The position numbers and the translations under genes are program-made. Positions 25,095-36,939 of a DNA stretch of 64,000 bases are shown here, piece by piece (the stretch's first letter is position 1; each line of letters opens with the position of its first letter). This stretch comes from Lichenostomus cassidix (Eukaryota > Chordata > Aves > Passeriformes > Meliphagidae). Below the pieces are notes generated by a model. It was given only the letters and a program-made list of their open reading frames with translations, did not search any database and had not been told where the DNA came from. The stretch spans positions 59,957,516 through 60,021,515 of the forward strand of contig CM039182.1 of the NCBI GenBank assembly GCA_008360975.2, given 5' to 3'.

Positions 25095-27440
25095 TAGAGG
25101 ATGGTCATTTCTGGTTGCAAATCAAAGCAGTAAATTGTGATGAATCTAATAAATCTCATCAATCTCTTTATTATTTATATTTTTTATGTTATAGGAAAAT
25201 ATCATATGAAAAACATCTTTGAAATCATACTGAGAATGTTGAAGATGAATATGTGTTTATGCTATATGTGAAAACAGCTATATTTTGCATGTTGATTTAT
25301 AAAGAGGAAAATAAGCTACTAAGTTAAAAAAAAAACCCATATTTTTTCATTTGGGAAAATTATGAGGAAGGTAAAAGGAGTAAGACACTTGTCACCTCAT
25401 TCCAACTCATTTGAAAACACACTAAGATTTTTGCCATTTTTATCAACCATGAGACTATGTCCTAAAGGTGTAATGTGAAAGATATAGTAATTTGCCTATT
25501 CTGTACGTTCTAGTTCAGTTCTACTCCACATTTTTTCTCACACATTAATCTCCAAAACTTTGGTGTAATTTGAGTGCCCAGTTTAGATGGATGGCATTCA
25601 TTGAAAGATGATCATAGTATCTAGTAAGTGCCTGATTACCCATTGGACATCAATATTTTTCTTCAAAAAGTATTGGCATACCATTAATTGTGATTGTAAT
25701 TCTTGTGTCATGCCCCTACAAGTAATATATTTGGATTCCAAATGCCAAACAACTTCTTAAATTATTTGTGTGGAAAATATTGAACACTCTAGAGAAAGCT
25801 AGAACTAGATTATTCCTCTGTAAATCTGGTGTTAGTGCTTTATATAACATGGAGCTGTTTAAGCAGTATCACTAGATTTGGAGTATTTTCTGTCTTTTTA
25901 GTGCAAGTAGGAAAAAAATGGAAAGTCAAACACCAAATTTGTATCCACATTTGATGTTTCCATCATTTGTGCTTACTGAAACCACTAATCAGAGTTGATT
26001 GTCCTTAACATAAAAACACTTAGCTAATATCCATTCAGGATTCAGCCTTGAATGGATGGCTCAGGCTGGTATTAAAGTATAAAAGAGGTTCACAAAGAGC
26101 CACATTTCCTCTCCTGCATTTGCACTGTGTATTTTTGTTTCCATTGAACTTCTTACAATTGAGATAGAAAATCTGGTTATGCTATCAGTGTTAGCCTGAC
26201 CTCCACTAAGTAATCCGTGTGGTTTCCATATGGTGGCAAGCTTACCCTGCAGAAAGCAAATGGGTGCAGTGGCAGCACACATGCTGTGCTTCAAAGAGTC
26301 ACCCTTAAACAAGCTCCCTGTCAGCTGCCACCGAGGTGATCCTCTGCCACTGCCAACCCAAGATCCTGATTTAAAGTACCCTTGCAGCCACAGTCCAAAG
26401 ACTAAGAAATGCAGTATGGTTCTTAGATGCTTAATTAGTTCCTGACTGATAAATAAAGCTGTCTTTTAGGAAAACAAATTATTCTTAGCCTTATGATTCG
26501 GCTTATAATAAAATAAGCATGTGTTAAAGGCACAGGTCTTACAGCAGAGAAAAAAAGCAAGAATTTTAACAAGGGATGTGGTTTTCTAGGCTTGCTTAGA
26601 GGAGATGTAAACCAATTAACAATCAATATAATTGTGCACATAACAATGAGATAATTGTGCAAATGAGTTGTGCTTCAGAACTGTATGTGCACTACTTAAA
26701 ATATTTCACCTCACTTGTTGCAAGTGATAGATGATGGGTTGGCATGCACCCCTTATGCTGAGATATGGTAGAGCAAGGGCCAGAGAGCACTGCCCAAGCA
26801 TATAATCCTTTTTTTTTTTACGACAAGCAATCCATTATATGCAGAATCTGCCTGAATTCCACTGTATAGGCAAGGAAAACTTTGAAATGACACAGAGAGA
26901 AAACTTATTTGCATTTCATTTGTTATGTCTATTTGTCATGAAATTCTAATAAATACAGATAATATTTCTTATTTCAAACTAATTATGCTAAAACACTCGC
27001 ACACTTTTCAGAAAATCAAGTTCACCTTTTGCCAATAGCAATCACGGATAGATTGCCTCTAACTTGTGACTAAATCTTGAAAAGTGTTTTGACAACGCAG
27101 AGTGTCTCTAATTGTCCTGTAAAGAGAACATGGGGACTGTGCCAACAATCCCTTGTTTTCCACTTCACAAGTATCTTGTGTCGCACTCATTCATTATCTA
27201 CACAGAAGCTGTAACAATAGCAGCCTTTCTAGGCAATTGCATCCTTGCTGGTCTACAAGGAAACTGAAAGTTGCCACTTTATTAAAAGAATCTACATAGC
27301 TCTTGGCTCAAAAGTAGATTTGCTAATTTGAGGGACTTGTTCTCTGTTTCCACGAAAAAGACATGACTTAACTAAAACAAGCTTCCAAACATGCAAAAAT
27401 TCCGTGCAGTACCACACAGCATTTTGGACTTTCTTTTTTC
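25095..27440. other. AT-rich noncoding stretch
   Basis: No gene, RNA or repeat family was recognised. There are only short A or T runs and unrecognisable frames. Confidence 0.6.
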
Positions 27441-27447
27441 CTTTCTG

Positions 27448-27593
27448 GGTGTTTTGTTTGTTTGTTTGTTTTGGGGTTTTTTTTTGTTTGTTTGTTTGTT
27501 TGGGGTTTTTTGTTTTGTTTGGGTTTTTTTTTGTTGATTGTTTTTCATTTGGTTTGGTTTTCGGTTTGTTTTATGGTTGGTTTTTTTTTTTTG
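27448..27593 (+). repeat. T/G-rich low-complexity tract, (TTTG)n core
   Basis: About 145 bp are nearly devoid of A and C. Two (TTTG)n blocks are separated by GGGG-T8-10 runs, followed by degenerate TTTGGTTTGG motifs and a T12 run. It is open in one frame (Phe/Leu/Cys/Gly-rich), which is a composition artefact. A similar tract occurs at 57241-57406. Confidence 0.9.
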
Positions 27594-27599
27594 TAATGA

Positions 27600-30500
27600 A
27601 TAAGTTGTTTCCCTGACAAAGAAAAAGACCCATTACAAGAGTAAATGCATAATCAGGTATTTATTTTGTGTCTGTTTGGTTACTATTTGTGCAAAAGAGG
27701 AATGTTCCATCACAGAGTTTCAAGGAAGATGATACAACTGTCTTGGATAAACATTTGAGATTTTACCAAAGCATTCAGTTCTAATAACATTTGATTGTTA
27801 TTCTTTTAGGGAAGAGACAGAATTTACAAATGTGAATGAACATATTGGCAGCCTGCCACTGTGATACAATAACACAGTGTAGCTGCTGCAGTTCTCTCAT
27901 CTCCTGGCAGGAAATCAGTGTTTGTTATGTGGTAGATGGCATTTAAATGCGCTCAGGTGGTTCACAGGGTATGAGCTGAAATAAATATACAATCACAAAT
28001 TGGAAAAAGCCTTTAAAACATTAGACTACCTAAAGGAAGAAAAATTCAGTCAGCATATAGTTATCAAGATAAGCATAGTGAGAAAAGTGCACTTTACCTT
28101 GTAAGCATCAATAAGTGAATTAAATTATTCTCTTGCAGTTTTATTCCCATTTATTTCTGAAATCTTAACTGCAGTTAGCATGCAGTAAGGCCTTGTAAGG
28201 ATTAGATGCACTTGATCTGGCTTTATTTTGTATTTTGAAACTGCCTCATCGTGCAGTGTGTCTATGGGTGAGAGAAAGCAGCACCCTTGGAAGCAAAGAA
28301 TTTGTAGCAAATGCAGAGCAACCTGGAGCTGCAGAGAAATGCTTGGGATTAATGTCAAGAGCAGGACTGGCCTCTAATTATGATTTTTTTAAACCCAAAC
28401 AAGTTTTGTGGTGACTTTTAGCTGGCACAGGCAGAAATCCTGCCAAAAGGAGGGTTTCCTCCTGTCTTTGCACCCAGAACTTATTTCTGCATTCAGCTGC
28501 TTCCCACAGTCTCCTTTTTTGTGAGTAAAGTTTCAGCTGAAATTTAGGGAACCGAATAAAGAAACTGAAAAACACTAAAAGCTGCTCTTTTCTTTCTGAG
28601 ATTGTTTCATTTCCACCCAAGTCTAGTTTGGTGCGTGGCCATGTGAATGTTTCAACCAGCAAAATGCATGGCTCCTCGAGGTAGTTAGTAAATGGCTAGA
28701 AAGTTTCATTGAGGGTGACTAAGCCTCTGGTTGATATTACCAATTTATGTTTGATACCAGTTTAACAAATAAAGAGTGGCTTCTCTTCTGCTTGTCATAC
28801 CCAGCTTGTTAAACCTCTCTCATAGCTCCCTCACAGCTTTCCATTCAAATTCAGGACTGGAACCACCGTACTTTAAAATATTTACAAATAGCTCTCATGC
28901 TTTACCAACTCCCTTCTTTCTATCTGAGCCTGAGGCTGGAGCGGGTACTGAGGTGCTTGCAAATGTTACATCAAGGTTGTGGAGTCCCATCTACTTTGTT
29001 GTTGCTGGCTTAAAATGCCTAATTGTATAATCCTCTCTTAATAGTCAGCCATCAAACTTGCCAACTATTCATTTAGGGATAGAAGGAAGTGGCAAGAACC
29101 ACTAGCCCATTACCTTCATGCGCGCTAGAATTTATGTCCAGATCATGGTTCCTCATCACTGCTTGGACTGTGAACTCTATATGTGCAAACATCACAACTC
29201 CTGCTCTGTCTTGCAAGCATTTGCAAGCTGGTAACAGAGCTGTGTGCTGGGACAGAATGGAAAGTGTAACTGCAGAAGCTTGCCTGGCATTCTCTTACCT
29301 CTAAAGGCATAGGAGAGGGCCTTTTCCAGAGAGAGATCTATCGTAGCTTTGCAGCTTTGGTTTGGTTGTAAAAGTAGTAAAGCAAGTCTTTTCTTCATCC
29401 TTGCTTCTGAAAAACTATTCATAGTAAAGTAAAAAAAAAAAATTAAAACTGTGACTTTTATTATACCACAGGCATTTAGGTGATTGCCACAGCCTTAAGA
29501 TATTAAGTTAACATGCTTTGTGGAACCCTAGGCAATTCAAAAGTCATAATGGAGTATGACTTACAAGGACACAAAGAAGCCTTGCCTTAAATGACTAGAT
29601 ATGTCTATTTCAGCATTGATGTAACCCCTGCACTTTGGCTAGGGAATACTGCAGATGCTGAAACAATGGTTCACCTTTATTCCTTTGTTTCACATCAGAA
29701 AGCAAAAACATAGCAAAGAAAAAATTGACCTGTTCATGTGTCTTTAGAAAAACTATGTCCAGTGAAATATAAATGAAAGACTATTTTCACAGCTTCTCAT
29801 ATTTTGTGCCAAGTGAGAACCAGCACATTAGATTTAAATTTTAGGGAAGTTATAAGGCACAGTTGAGAGCAGTTAACGATAACACTTTTCAGAGAGGTTA
29901 ATTATTTTCATATATGTTGGTTCTCTTCATCTACTCTAGCAAGGAGCACAGTAATCAAGATGAGACTATTTGACAAAAAGCTCAGTGCACATGATGGGAG
30001 CTATAATAGAAACATGGATCCTCTCTCCCCTGCAAAATGGAGGCATAAAGCTGCTTGGAAAAGGATGTTTGGAGAAACAGGAAAGGAAAATGGGAAGATA
30101 TTCATTAATATGGGTGGATACCAGATGAACTTTCTAGCAGCATACACACAAAAAACCCAAATAAAAATCCTACACCTTTGTCTTTTCTAGGAATTTTAAT
30201 TAAAGGGGCCTAGAACAGAGAGGAAGAAAATGCTCTCATCTCTGAGCTTCCAGAACCAAGGAGAAACTCCTTCTATATCACATGGAGGTATGCACTTTCA
30301 TCATGAATCTTCTCATTACCTAATTAATTTTCTTGTTGCTCTTCAGCGACAAATGCTCTGACTGCTGGAGCTCTTCTACACCTGTGTTTGCAAAAAGACT
30401 CTTTGCTTTCCCTCCTTATTTTTAAAAAGGTTTAAGCATTCACATAGACTGTAAGCATCTATCTCATCTCTTATTTTCAATACAGTAGAGAAATCTGTAT
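27600..30500. other. AT-rich noncoding stretch
   Basis: No gene was recognised. Short frames at 28776-29030 (+), 29089-29304 (+) and 28378-28662 (-) have no family resemblance. An A run lies near 29430-29442. Confidence 0.6.
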
Positions 30501-30528
30501 AAGAAAATAGTAAGAAATAATAAGAATA

Positions 30529-30635
30529 AGAAAGAAGAAGAAGAGAAGAAGAAGAAGAAGAAGAAGAGAAGAAGAAGAAGAAGAAGAAGAAGAAGAAGAA
30601 GAAAAGTGAAGCAGAAGCAGAAGCAGAAGCAGAAG
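30529..30635 (+). repeat. (GAA)n microsatellite with (GCAGAA)4 tail
   Basis: Roughly 75 bp of GAA repeats with two GAGAAG interruptions run from about 30529 to 30605. After AAGT/GAA the array switches to four perfect GCAGAA hexamers at 30611-30634. The 5' side (30500-30528) is a degraded purine-rich AATAAG/AAGAAA lead-in. The minus strand reads as a Ser/Phe/Ala-rich open frame, a repeat artefact. Long GAA/TTC tracts can form triplex DNA. Confidence 0.95.
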
Positions 30636-30792
30636 ATGTTTTGATACTAGTGATTGCTCTTGTCAAATAGATTTTCTTGGCACTATGGGGTAGAATTTAG
30701 CAGGAACCATGTGTTTAGTAGCGGTGAAATACTATTCAATAATCTACAATTGTTATAATTTAAAAAGTTTTAGTACTTAAACTTTATAGTTG

Positions 30793-30875
30793 AAGGTGTC
30801 CCTGTCCACTGTAAGAAGGTTGCACTGAGACACCTTTAAAAGCCCCTTCCAACCCAAACTATTCTGTAATTCTAT
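30793..30875 (+). mobile_element. CR1 LINE 3'-tail fragment
   Basis: AGGTGTCCCTGTCCACTGTA, then AGAAGGTTGCACTGAGA, CACCTTTAAAAGCCCCTTCC and AACCCAAACTATTCTGTAAT TCTATA reproduce the order of the CR1 3' end ('ggtgtccctgcccatggcag', 'ggttgga', 'ccttccaacccaaaccattctatgattct'). It is about 80 bp, 5'-truncated, and ends in the expected 8-bp-type terminal repeat. Confidence 0.8.
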
Positions 30876-30879
30876 ATAA

Positions 30880-33800
30880 GGCTTTGTTTAATATTTCTAA
30901 TCAGCACATACTATTAGATAACCACTCAAATAAAAATGGCTTTCCCTTTTGAAGAGTAAAAAAACCTTATTAGAAGTAAGTAGTAGTATTCATTACTAGA
31001 ATCAAAGAGGTAGCAGAATATTTTTCTCAAAAAGAACAGAAAAACCTCAAGCTATTTGTAATGCCAACTTGCTACTAGGTTTATCAGTGTAATTTTATTT
31101 GGCTTCTGTAAAAAAAAAAAAGTCCCTTTACACTTTTTATGATATTTTAGTTATTTTTTGAATGAAAATATAATTTTCCTGGGACATTGCACTGGGAAGC
31201 TTAACTTTTTCAGTTATCATATTGCAATAGTGCAAGATCTTTGAAGTGATATTTCTTGTTGTGGGAATTCACTGTTTTATTGGATAAGTCTCAAAAGACT
31301 TGTAAGTAGCTGACTTCTTCTTGTCTATTTGTACAACAAGTAAAATTCTTTATTAGGCATCAAAAGCAGATTAAAAAAAATATTTATGAGATTCATTTAT
31401 AAATATGTCTGATCATGTTTTTAAATTCCAAAACAAATTATGCTTTTCCAGTCACAACCTTGCTGGCCAGTGTAAGTTTCTGTTGGAAGATTTCTGGATT
31501 TATTATACCATTCCTAAATAAGGTTATCATGTTGAACTGGATAACATCAATAGAAATCACTTGTCTCCTTTTCTACAGGAAATAGTCTAAAAATTTAAAG
31601 ACCACCCTGCTTTACGGAAGACTAAAAAAGCACTGAAAAGATGCAGTTCTGGTAAAAATTAAAACCACATTGTGTATTTACATATATTTTGAAAAGTGTT
31701 GAAACATATCCACTTGTTGGCAGCTTGCTAGGTTGCATGATTCTGAGTGTATTTTTTCATACACTCTCCCAAGTGGCTCTGCAGAGATACAGAAATGCAG
31801 ATATTATGAGAATCAACTATGCCCTAAAGCATCATGTTGCCTAGACTTAACTGTCTTGTATGTCAATGGGGTATATACAAAAAAGGAAGGAATTTTTCTC
31901 AGATTGGTTTGACTGGGAAGCTGAAAAGTCAACTTTGTGGCAGGGAGAACAGAAAAAGGACAAGATATAAATGGTTCCTCCTTTCTACCCTATTTTTAAT
32001 TAGGTCTTTGCCCTACTGGAGAGATGTGGATCAATGAATGGTCCACGATTGAGATCTGCAAACTCCAAGATCAGTTCCTGTGTGTACTGACTGTCATAAG
32101 CAAGGTAATCTGCTTGGTATTCTGCTGTGAGTGAATTTACTGAATTTTGTGTTTAAGTAAGTGAAAGCTCCCTCAGTAACACTGGGTTCCTTCTTTGGTA
32201 ACAACCATTGAAAAGAGCTGAATGGAAAACGAATTTCTTTCATGCAGAAAAAAAAAAAGCCACATATTTCTGACAGAACAGTTTTGGGAAAGAGAAAAAG
32301 GGCATTTGGCTGACTGGTTTTCCATCAGTGGATAGACTGTCTGCCTCTTCAGCTTCCCAGAATGCTCACCCTGCCAGTCACCTGTCAGCTAGGGAGACTG
32401 AGAATCAGATTGACAGAGTGAAGGAGTGGGGATCTTATTGCTTGGGAAGCCACAATGGATGAGCAGCTGCTGTGGCTTCTCAGCTCCCACCATGGGAAGA
32501 CACAGAGTCAGGATTCCAAGAGTTTGTGAAAAAGAAAAAAATTGAGAAATAGGGTTAAATGTGGCTTGTAACCAAAACCCAAAAAAATTTTGCTCTCAGA
32601 TGACTTTCAGCTAAGATTCTCTGAAAGATGAAAAAACCCATGTGTAGATGTTTTGTAGAGTAGTAAATATCAGAGGCCAATATATTGAGAACTTCTTAGT
32701 TTTGGAATAGTTCTATGATAAGAGTGATCCTATAACTATAGTCAGGTAAGCCAGACATGCCCAATAATTTTATTATCTAAAAGTAAATTCAGACTTCTAT
32801 TCTGTTAACATGAGTTTTCTCAAGGGGAGCTGTATTATTCAGAGCAGAAAAGAAAGTAATAGAATTCTTTAAGTGATAGGGGAAAAACTTTATTGAATGT
32901 ACATAACAGCAAAAAAAGTCATTCTCATAGGTCTATTAGAGTACATTCAGACTCTTAGAAAATCACAGCTATTGACAGACTTGGAAGACAAAAGATCTGT
33001 ATAGGAAAAACGTGCTCTAATTATTGGATAGCTTGCAATTAGAGAAAAGCAAAATCAAACTATTCATTGATAGGTAGCAAGCAAATATAGAATGAGATGT
33101 GCTGAAAATATTGTTCTACTGATTCCAGAAACTATGAAATAGGAATTGAATTGATACCATGCAGTTATACTGAGAAGCAATTCTTGTTGAAGAAGATTTT
33201 GTCATACAGAAAAATCACCTGTTTTGTCTTCATTTTACTCCATGAAAGAAGGAAAGTGTATTATCATGGTATTTGAAGTGATATAAAGAAATGTTCTAAT
33301 GAAAATAATTTGTCTGCTGTTACCTTTTATATCACATAATAGATACAATGTTTGGCTTTTAGGCAGTTTCTGTATCAAGCAGACATTACAGTTTTCAATC
33401 ACAGCAAGCACAGTTATGATATTCTTTAAAAAGTTGCTCTGTTAAAGTAATTCTATTTATGTTTAAATGTAAACCTCTGCCACTAATTCTAGATCATGAA
33501 TCATAGCTGAAAAATACAGATATATCTTTCTAGGGTGAATTTTAACAGTACTCAAACCATGTGATGCATTTTCAGCTTCTGAAGAACTACTGTTACTTGA
33601 AGAGACCCACATCAGATGATACCAGGCGTGGATTTGGCCCTTTGTTCAAACAAAATTCCTGGATGCCCAATGGTACTGACAGGTAGTCTTTGGGTCTTTA
33701 GGAGTCACTTCTGTGTTTGGCCTGAAAGACATAACAATAGTTTTCTTGGTGCTTATTTGTATCTTGGACTTTCTTTTAATCCCTAAAAACAATGACCCAC

Positions 33801-34290
33801 ACATTGAGGTCATGCAGATTTAGTGAATTCAAAGTGGTTTGCAATGGCATTACCTGTCACAGTGCAGACCTATCTTTAACCTGGATTGTTCTGGAGTGGG
33901 AGGAGAGGATTGTCCCTCAGAAAATGGATACTTGGTGTTTTTCTGCTTTCTGAAGGCAGCCTGTGCAGCGTGGAGTCCAGGGAAACCAACTTGTCTGCTG
34001 CCCAGGCATAAAGTCCTTCAGCAAGTGAGATTGAGCTATATATTCAAACAAACACAAGCCAGCACTTCACTTAATGTGTTTGTTAGATTTCTCCCCCTTT
34101 AGCCAGCACTACTGTAGTCTTTAAACAGTGTGACAGAAGTACACTTCCACTTCAGTTAATGGATTTATCAAATACCTTATTTCATGCTTTCTGCTTTTGA
34201 TTTATGAATTTTGATCCCAGAGACAAGGACCCTGTGAGTATTGATTGCAGAAAATGTCAGACTAACAGAAGTTAATTTCGCTTGTACATG
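30880..34290. other. AT-rich noncoding stretch
   Basis: No gene was recognised and there are no repeats apart from short A runs (for example near 31110 and 32248). The slightly GC-richer 32340-32520 and 33890-34010 segments show no recognisable domain in any frame. Confidence 0.6.
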
Positions 34291-34299
34291 TGGAAGTCT

Positions 34300-34575
34300 G
34301 TGATTCTTTGACAGCGCTGTCTGTGGAGAACAGGCTGTCACCCAGCCCAAGCGACACCGCGCCGTCACAACAGCCAGCTCCTCCACCCTGTGCACCGGGA
34401 CCAAAGCAGATGTGGGGCTGGCAAAGGCGTCAGGGAAAGGGATGCCTGGAGTCAGGGCAGGGGAGGAGGGGGTGAGCTGCCGTGGATCCTGTCCCTCTGT
34501 GACTCCCTGCACGATTGCAAGGGGTCTGGTTGGGTAATGGAGTGTCACCCCGCCAGCACCATTACTAATCAGCGA
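34300..34575. promoter_or_regulatory. small CpG-rich islet, candidate regulatory element
   Basis: Eleven CpG dinucleotides lie between 34314 and 34574, in surroundings almost free of CpG. The islet starts with a perfect 12-bp palindrome, GACAGCGCTGTC (34310-34321), and carries G runs at about 34435-34473 that could fold as a long-loop quadruplex. Open frames on both strands (137 codons -, 90 codons +) follow from the high GC content. Retained CpG suggests an unmethylated regulatory site, but the islet is too short for a classical CpG island. Confidence 0.35.
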
Positions 34576-34665
34576 CACTTCATTTATCAATTAGCTTTCT
34601 TTGCAAATTATAAGCTTTTTACTTTTTTAATTGGCAGAATCAAAATGTCACTTTTACAATAGAGC
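34540..34665. promoter_or_regulatory. candidate conserved noncoding element
   Basis: Directly after the CpG-rich islet the composition changes to an AT-rich segment with CCATTACTAATCAG, CATTTATCAATTAGC, TTTGCAAATTATAAGC and TTTTTTAATTGGCAG, typical of homeodomain/POU site clusters. The abrupt join of CpG-rich and TAAT-rich sequence is enhancer-like. This is inference only. Confidence 0.25.
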
Positions 34666-34679
34666 ACTTTAGTGATAGG

Positions 34680-36220
34680 AAGTAGATGATTTGGACATGG
34701 TCTTTGTAACTCTTGCATTTGAGGAGTGGTTAAAAACTTCAAACATCCTGCTATGTTTGTATTTTGAAAGAATATGTTATCTCAGATGGCAGAACAACAG
34801 AGATTAAACTCTGGATGTCGGATGAAAATTAATACATGTTATCAATACCTGGTCTTGTTTCTTCACCATAAAAGAGAGATTCTCACTTGGCACTCACATT
34901 GACAATGGAAAGATGCCCACTGAGTTGATCTGAAGTGGGTTAAACATTTGTTTTAGCCCTGTAATCTGATTTTTCTTGACACTTTTCACTGGGCTTTTCA
35001 TCTGGCGCTTTTTGACTAGGAGAAATATCACAGACAAACTAAACTACATTGTTGTTTGCCGATTTTTGTCTTAAAGTTAGATTAAGAGTACATATAATAA
35101 TGTAGGAAAAATGCTAGAGGCTATGAAATGGTTATACAGTCCATCCAAAGTTAACAGTCTATCCAAGAAATGCAGAGTTGAAATTACAATTAAAAAGTGT
35201 TCAAAATTATACATATAGGCAAATACAGATAGCTGAACAAAGACACCATGATAGCCTAATGGCTTGCACTGCTGAAGGAGTGGAGTATAATCTGTCCTTC
35301 CCTGAGAGAAATATCTTTAATTTATTTTTCCCACTTGAAAGATTAACGTCAATCCAGATAATTAAAGAGTTCTTGACAAATAACAGTGTATGGGAATACA
35401 GGCAAAAGTAGCAAAAATGAGATTTTATTGGTTTAAGTTCATTTTAAATGGCAAAATACTTAGGGTATGCTGGCTACTATGAAGGCAACATAAGCAGGTA
35501 AAATGCAAAAGGAATTCTGTGCTCATGACCATGGGAGGAGGGGAGGACAAAATCCTATGGGTTTCTCTCCTTAATCACCATAATTTAAAACAGAGAAGTG
35601 TTAGGTTACATAATGACAGTAATAATTTTTTAAACAAGAGTTTTTAAGGTAAAAACATGGGTTTTATTTTTATTTCTTAAATCTGGACATGGGCACATTA
35701 AGGAAGTAGTCCTTGTTTCATCTTGTTTAGATAATTCAAGAGAAATAAGGCCAATTTTTCTTTGGCTCTCACAGCTGAAAAATATATTATAATGCTTATC
35801 AGCTCCCAGTCAAAAGAGTCTTTACCACAGGATATACCTATGCTGCTCCTCATCTCCTTTGGAAGAGTCAGATTTATCCACATGTGGAAGAGGACAAACA
35901 GGTCATCATGAAGGGATTGTTTATAGAAGAGAAGGTCAGAATGGAGGATGCAGGTCATCCACCCAAGAGTAAAATATGTACCTTTTTTAAGATCTTCACT
36001 CCTACTCCCCATGTATAGAAACTACAAGGCTCCAGACAAAATTTGAGACAGAAACAAGACAGAAAAAATAAAATTTATACATATCATAAATAGATGCAGG
36101 TAGGGATGTACAGGCATCATACACTTACATGCACTTACATAGACACCTCAATGTGTTTGCATTTTAAACCTAATTTCAGAAACTTTTTCACTCGGGTTGA
36201 TTTGTTTGCTTCATTCTTTC
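34680..36220. other. AT-rich noncoding stretch
   Basis: No gene, RNA or repeat family was recognised. An open frame at 35698-36012 (-, 104 codons) resembles nothing known. Confidence 0.6.
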
Positions 36221-36224
36221 AATT

Positions 36225-36315
36225 CTTGCTTGCTTGCTTGCTTGCTTGCTTTTTCTTCCTCTTTCCTTCTTTCTTTTCTTCCTCTCTCTTTTTTTTTTTT
36301 TTTTTTTTTTTTTTT
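36225..36315 (+). repeat. compound repeat: (CTTG)6.5, CT-rich, T27
   Basis: CTTG repeats run 36225-36250, followed by a C/T-rich stretch to about 36288 and then 27 consecutive T at 36289-36315. It is a compound pyrimidine-rich microsatellite. Open frames through it are Leu/Cys/Phe/Ser artefacts. Confidence 0.95.
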
Positions 36316-36659
36316 ACTGTTGGTAATCATTGAGGCTAGTGATTTGTTTAGTTTAAATATTTTCTGTATGGGGGAGCAGGCTGTATGACTACCCGTTCAG
36401 CTGTTTCAACTGCGCTTACACCACTCACATCCAGTCCACATGGTTTTGCTTGAGACTTTGATTAAAAAATGTCATCAGACGTAAAATATTTCAATCTAAC
36501 AAGGAAAGCAAAGCCATTTTTTCAGTTTTGTCGAAATACGAATGACCTTATGGTCAAAACTAAAGAAGCAGGACCTGTGCATGTTTTATGAAACTTTTTT
36601 TTCTGTAAAATGTATGCATTTAATGAGGCACATTAATTCCATATTTTTTTTCTAGAAGA

Positions 36660-36935
36660 CCATAATTGCATATGGCCATTTGCATGTGCAGTTTTAGCTC
36701 GTATTTACATGTTATCCTTCAACAGCAGTTTGACAAAATCATAGAGCCTTTGTTTAATAGAAAAGAAAATGCAAACAAATATTCCGTCTACTACTTAAAT
36801 AAACAAAATCAACTGTTTGGGAGCATGTCAAAAATATATGAATGTATTGCATATGGTTATATGGCAATCATGTATTTAAGTCTGAATCTCTAAACACATG
36901 CGTGCAGCTGCATGTGTGCAAATTTACGTAATATG
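36660..36935. promoter_or_regulatory. candidate regulatory block with octamer-like motifs
   Basis: The block contains CATAATTGCATATGGCC, an octamer-type ATTTGCATG near 36679, a second TTGCATATGG near 36847 and ACATGCGTGCAGCTGCATGTG near 36896-36916, a partly palindromic stretch with an E-box CAGCTG. The composition is less repetitive than the flanks. It is suggestive of a POU/bHLH-type element but unsupported by conservation data. Confidence 0.22.
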
Positions 36936-36939
36936 TCTA

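Noticed and set aside
30376..30666. Ser/Phe/Ala-rich open frame
   Set aside because: It is a translation of the GAA/TTC microsatellite.
34177..34590. 137-codon frame on the minus strand
   Set aside because: It is explained by the GC-rich islet beneath it; there are no family motifs.
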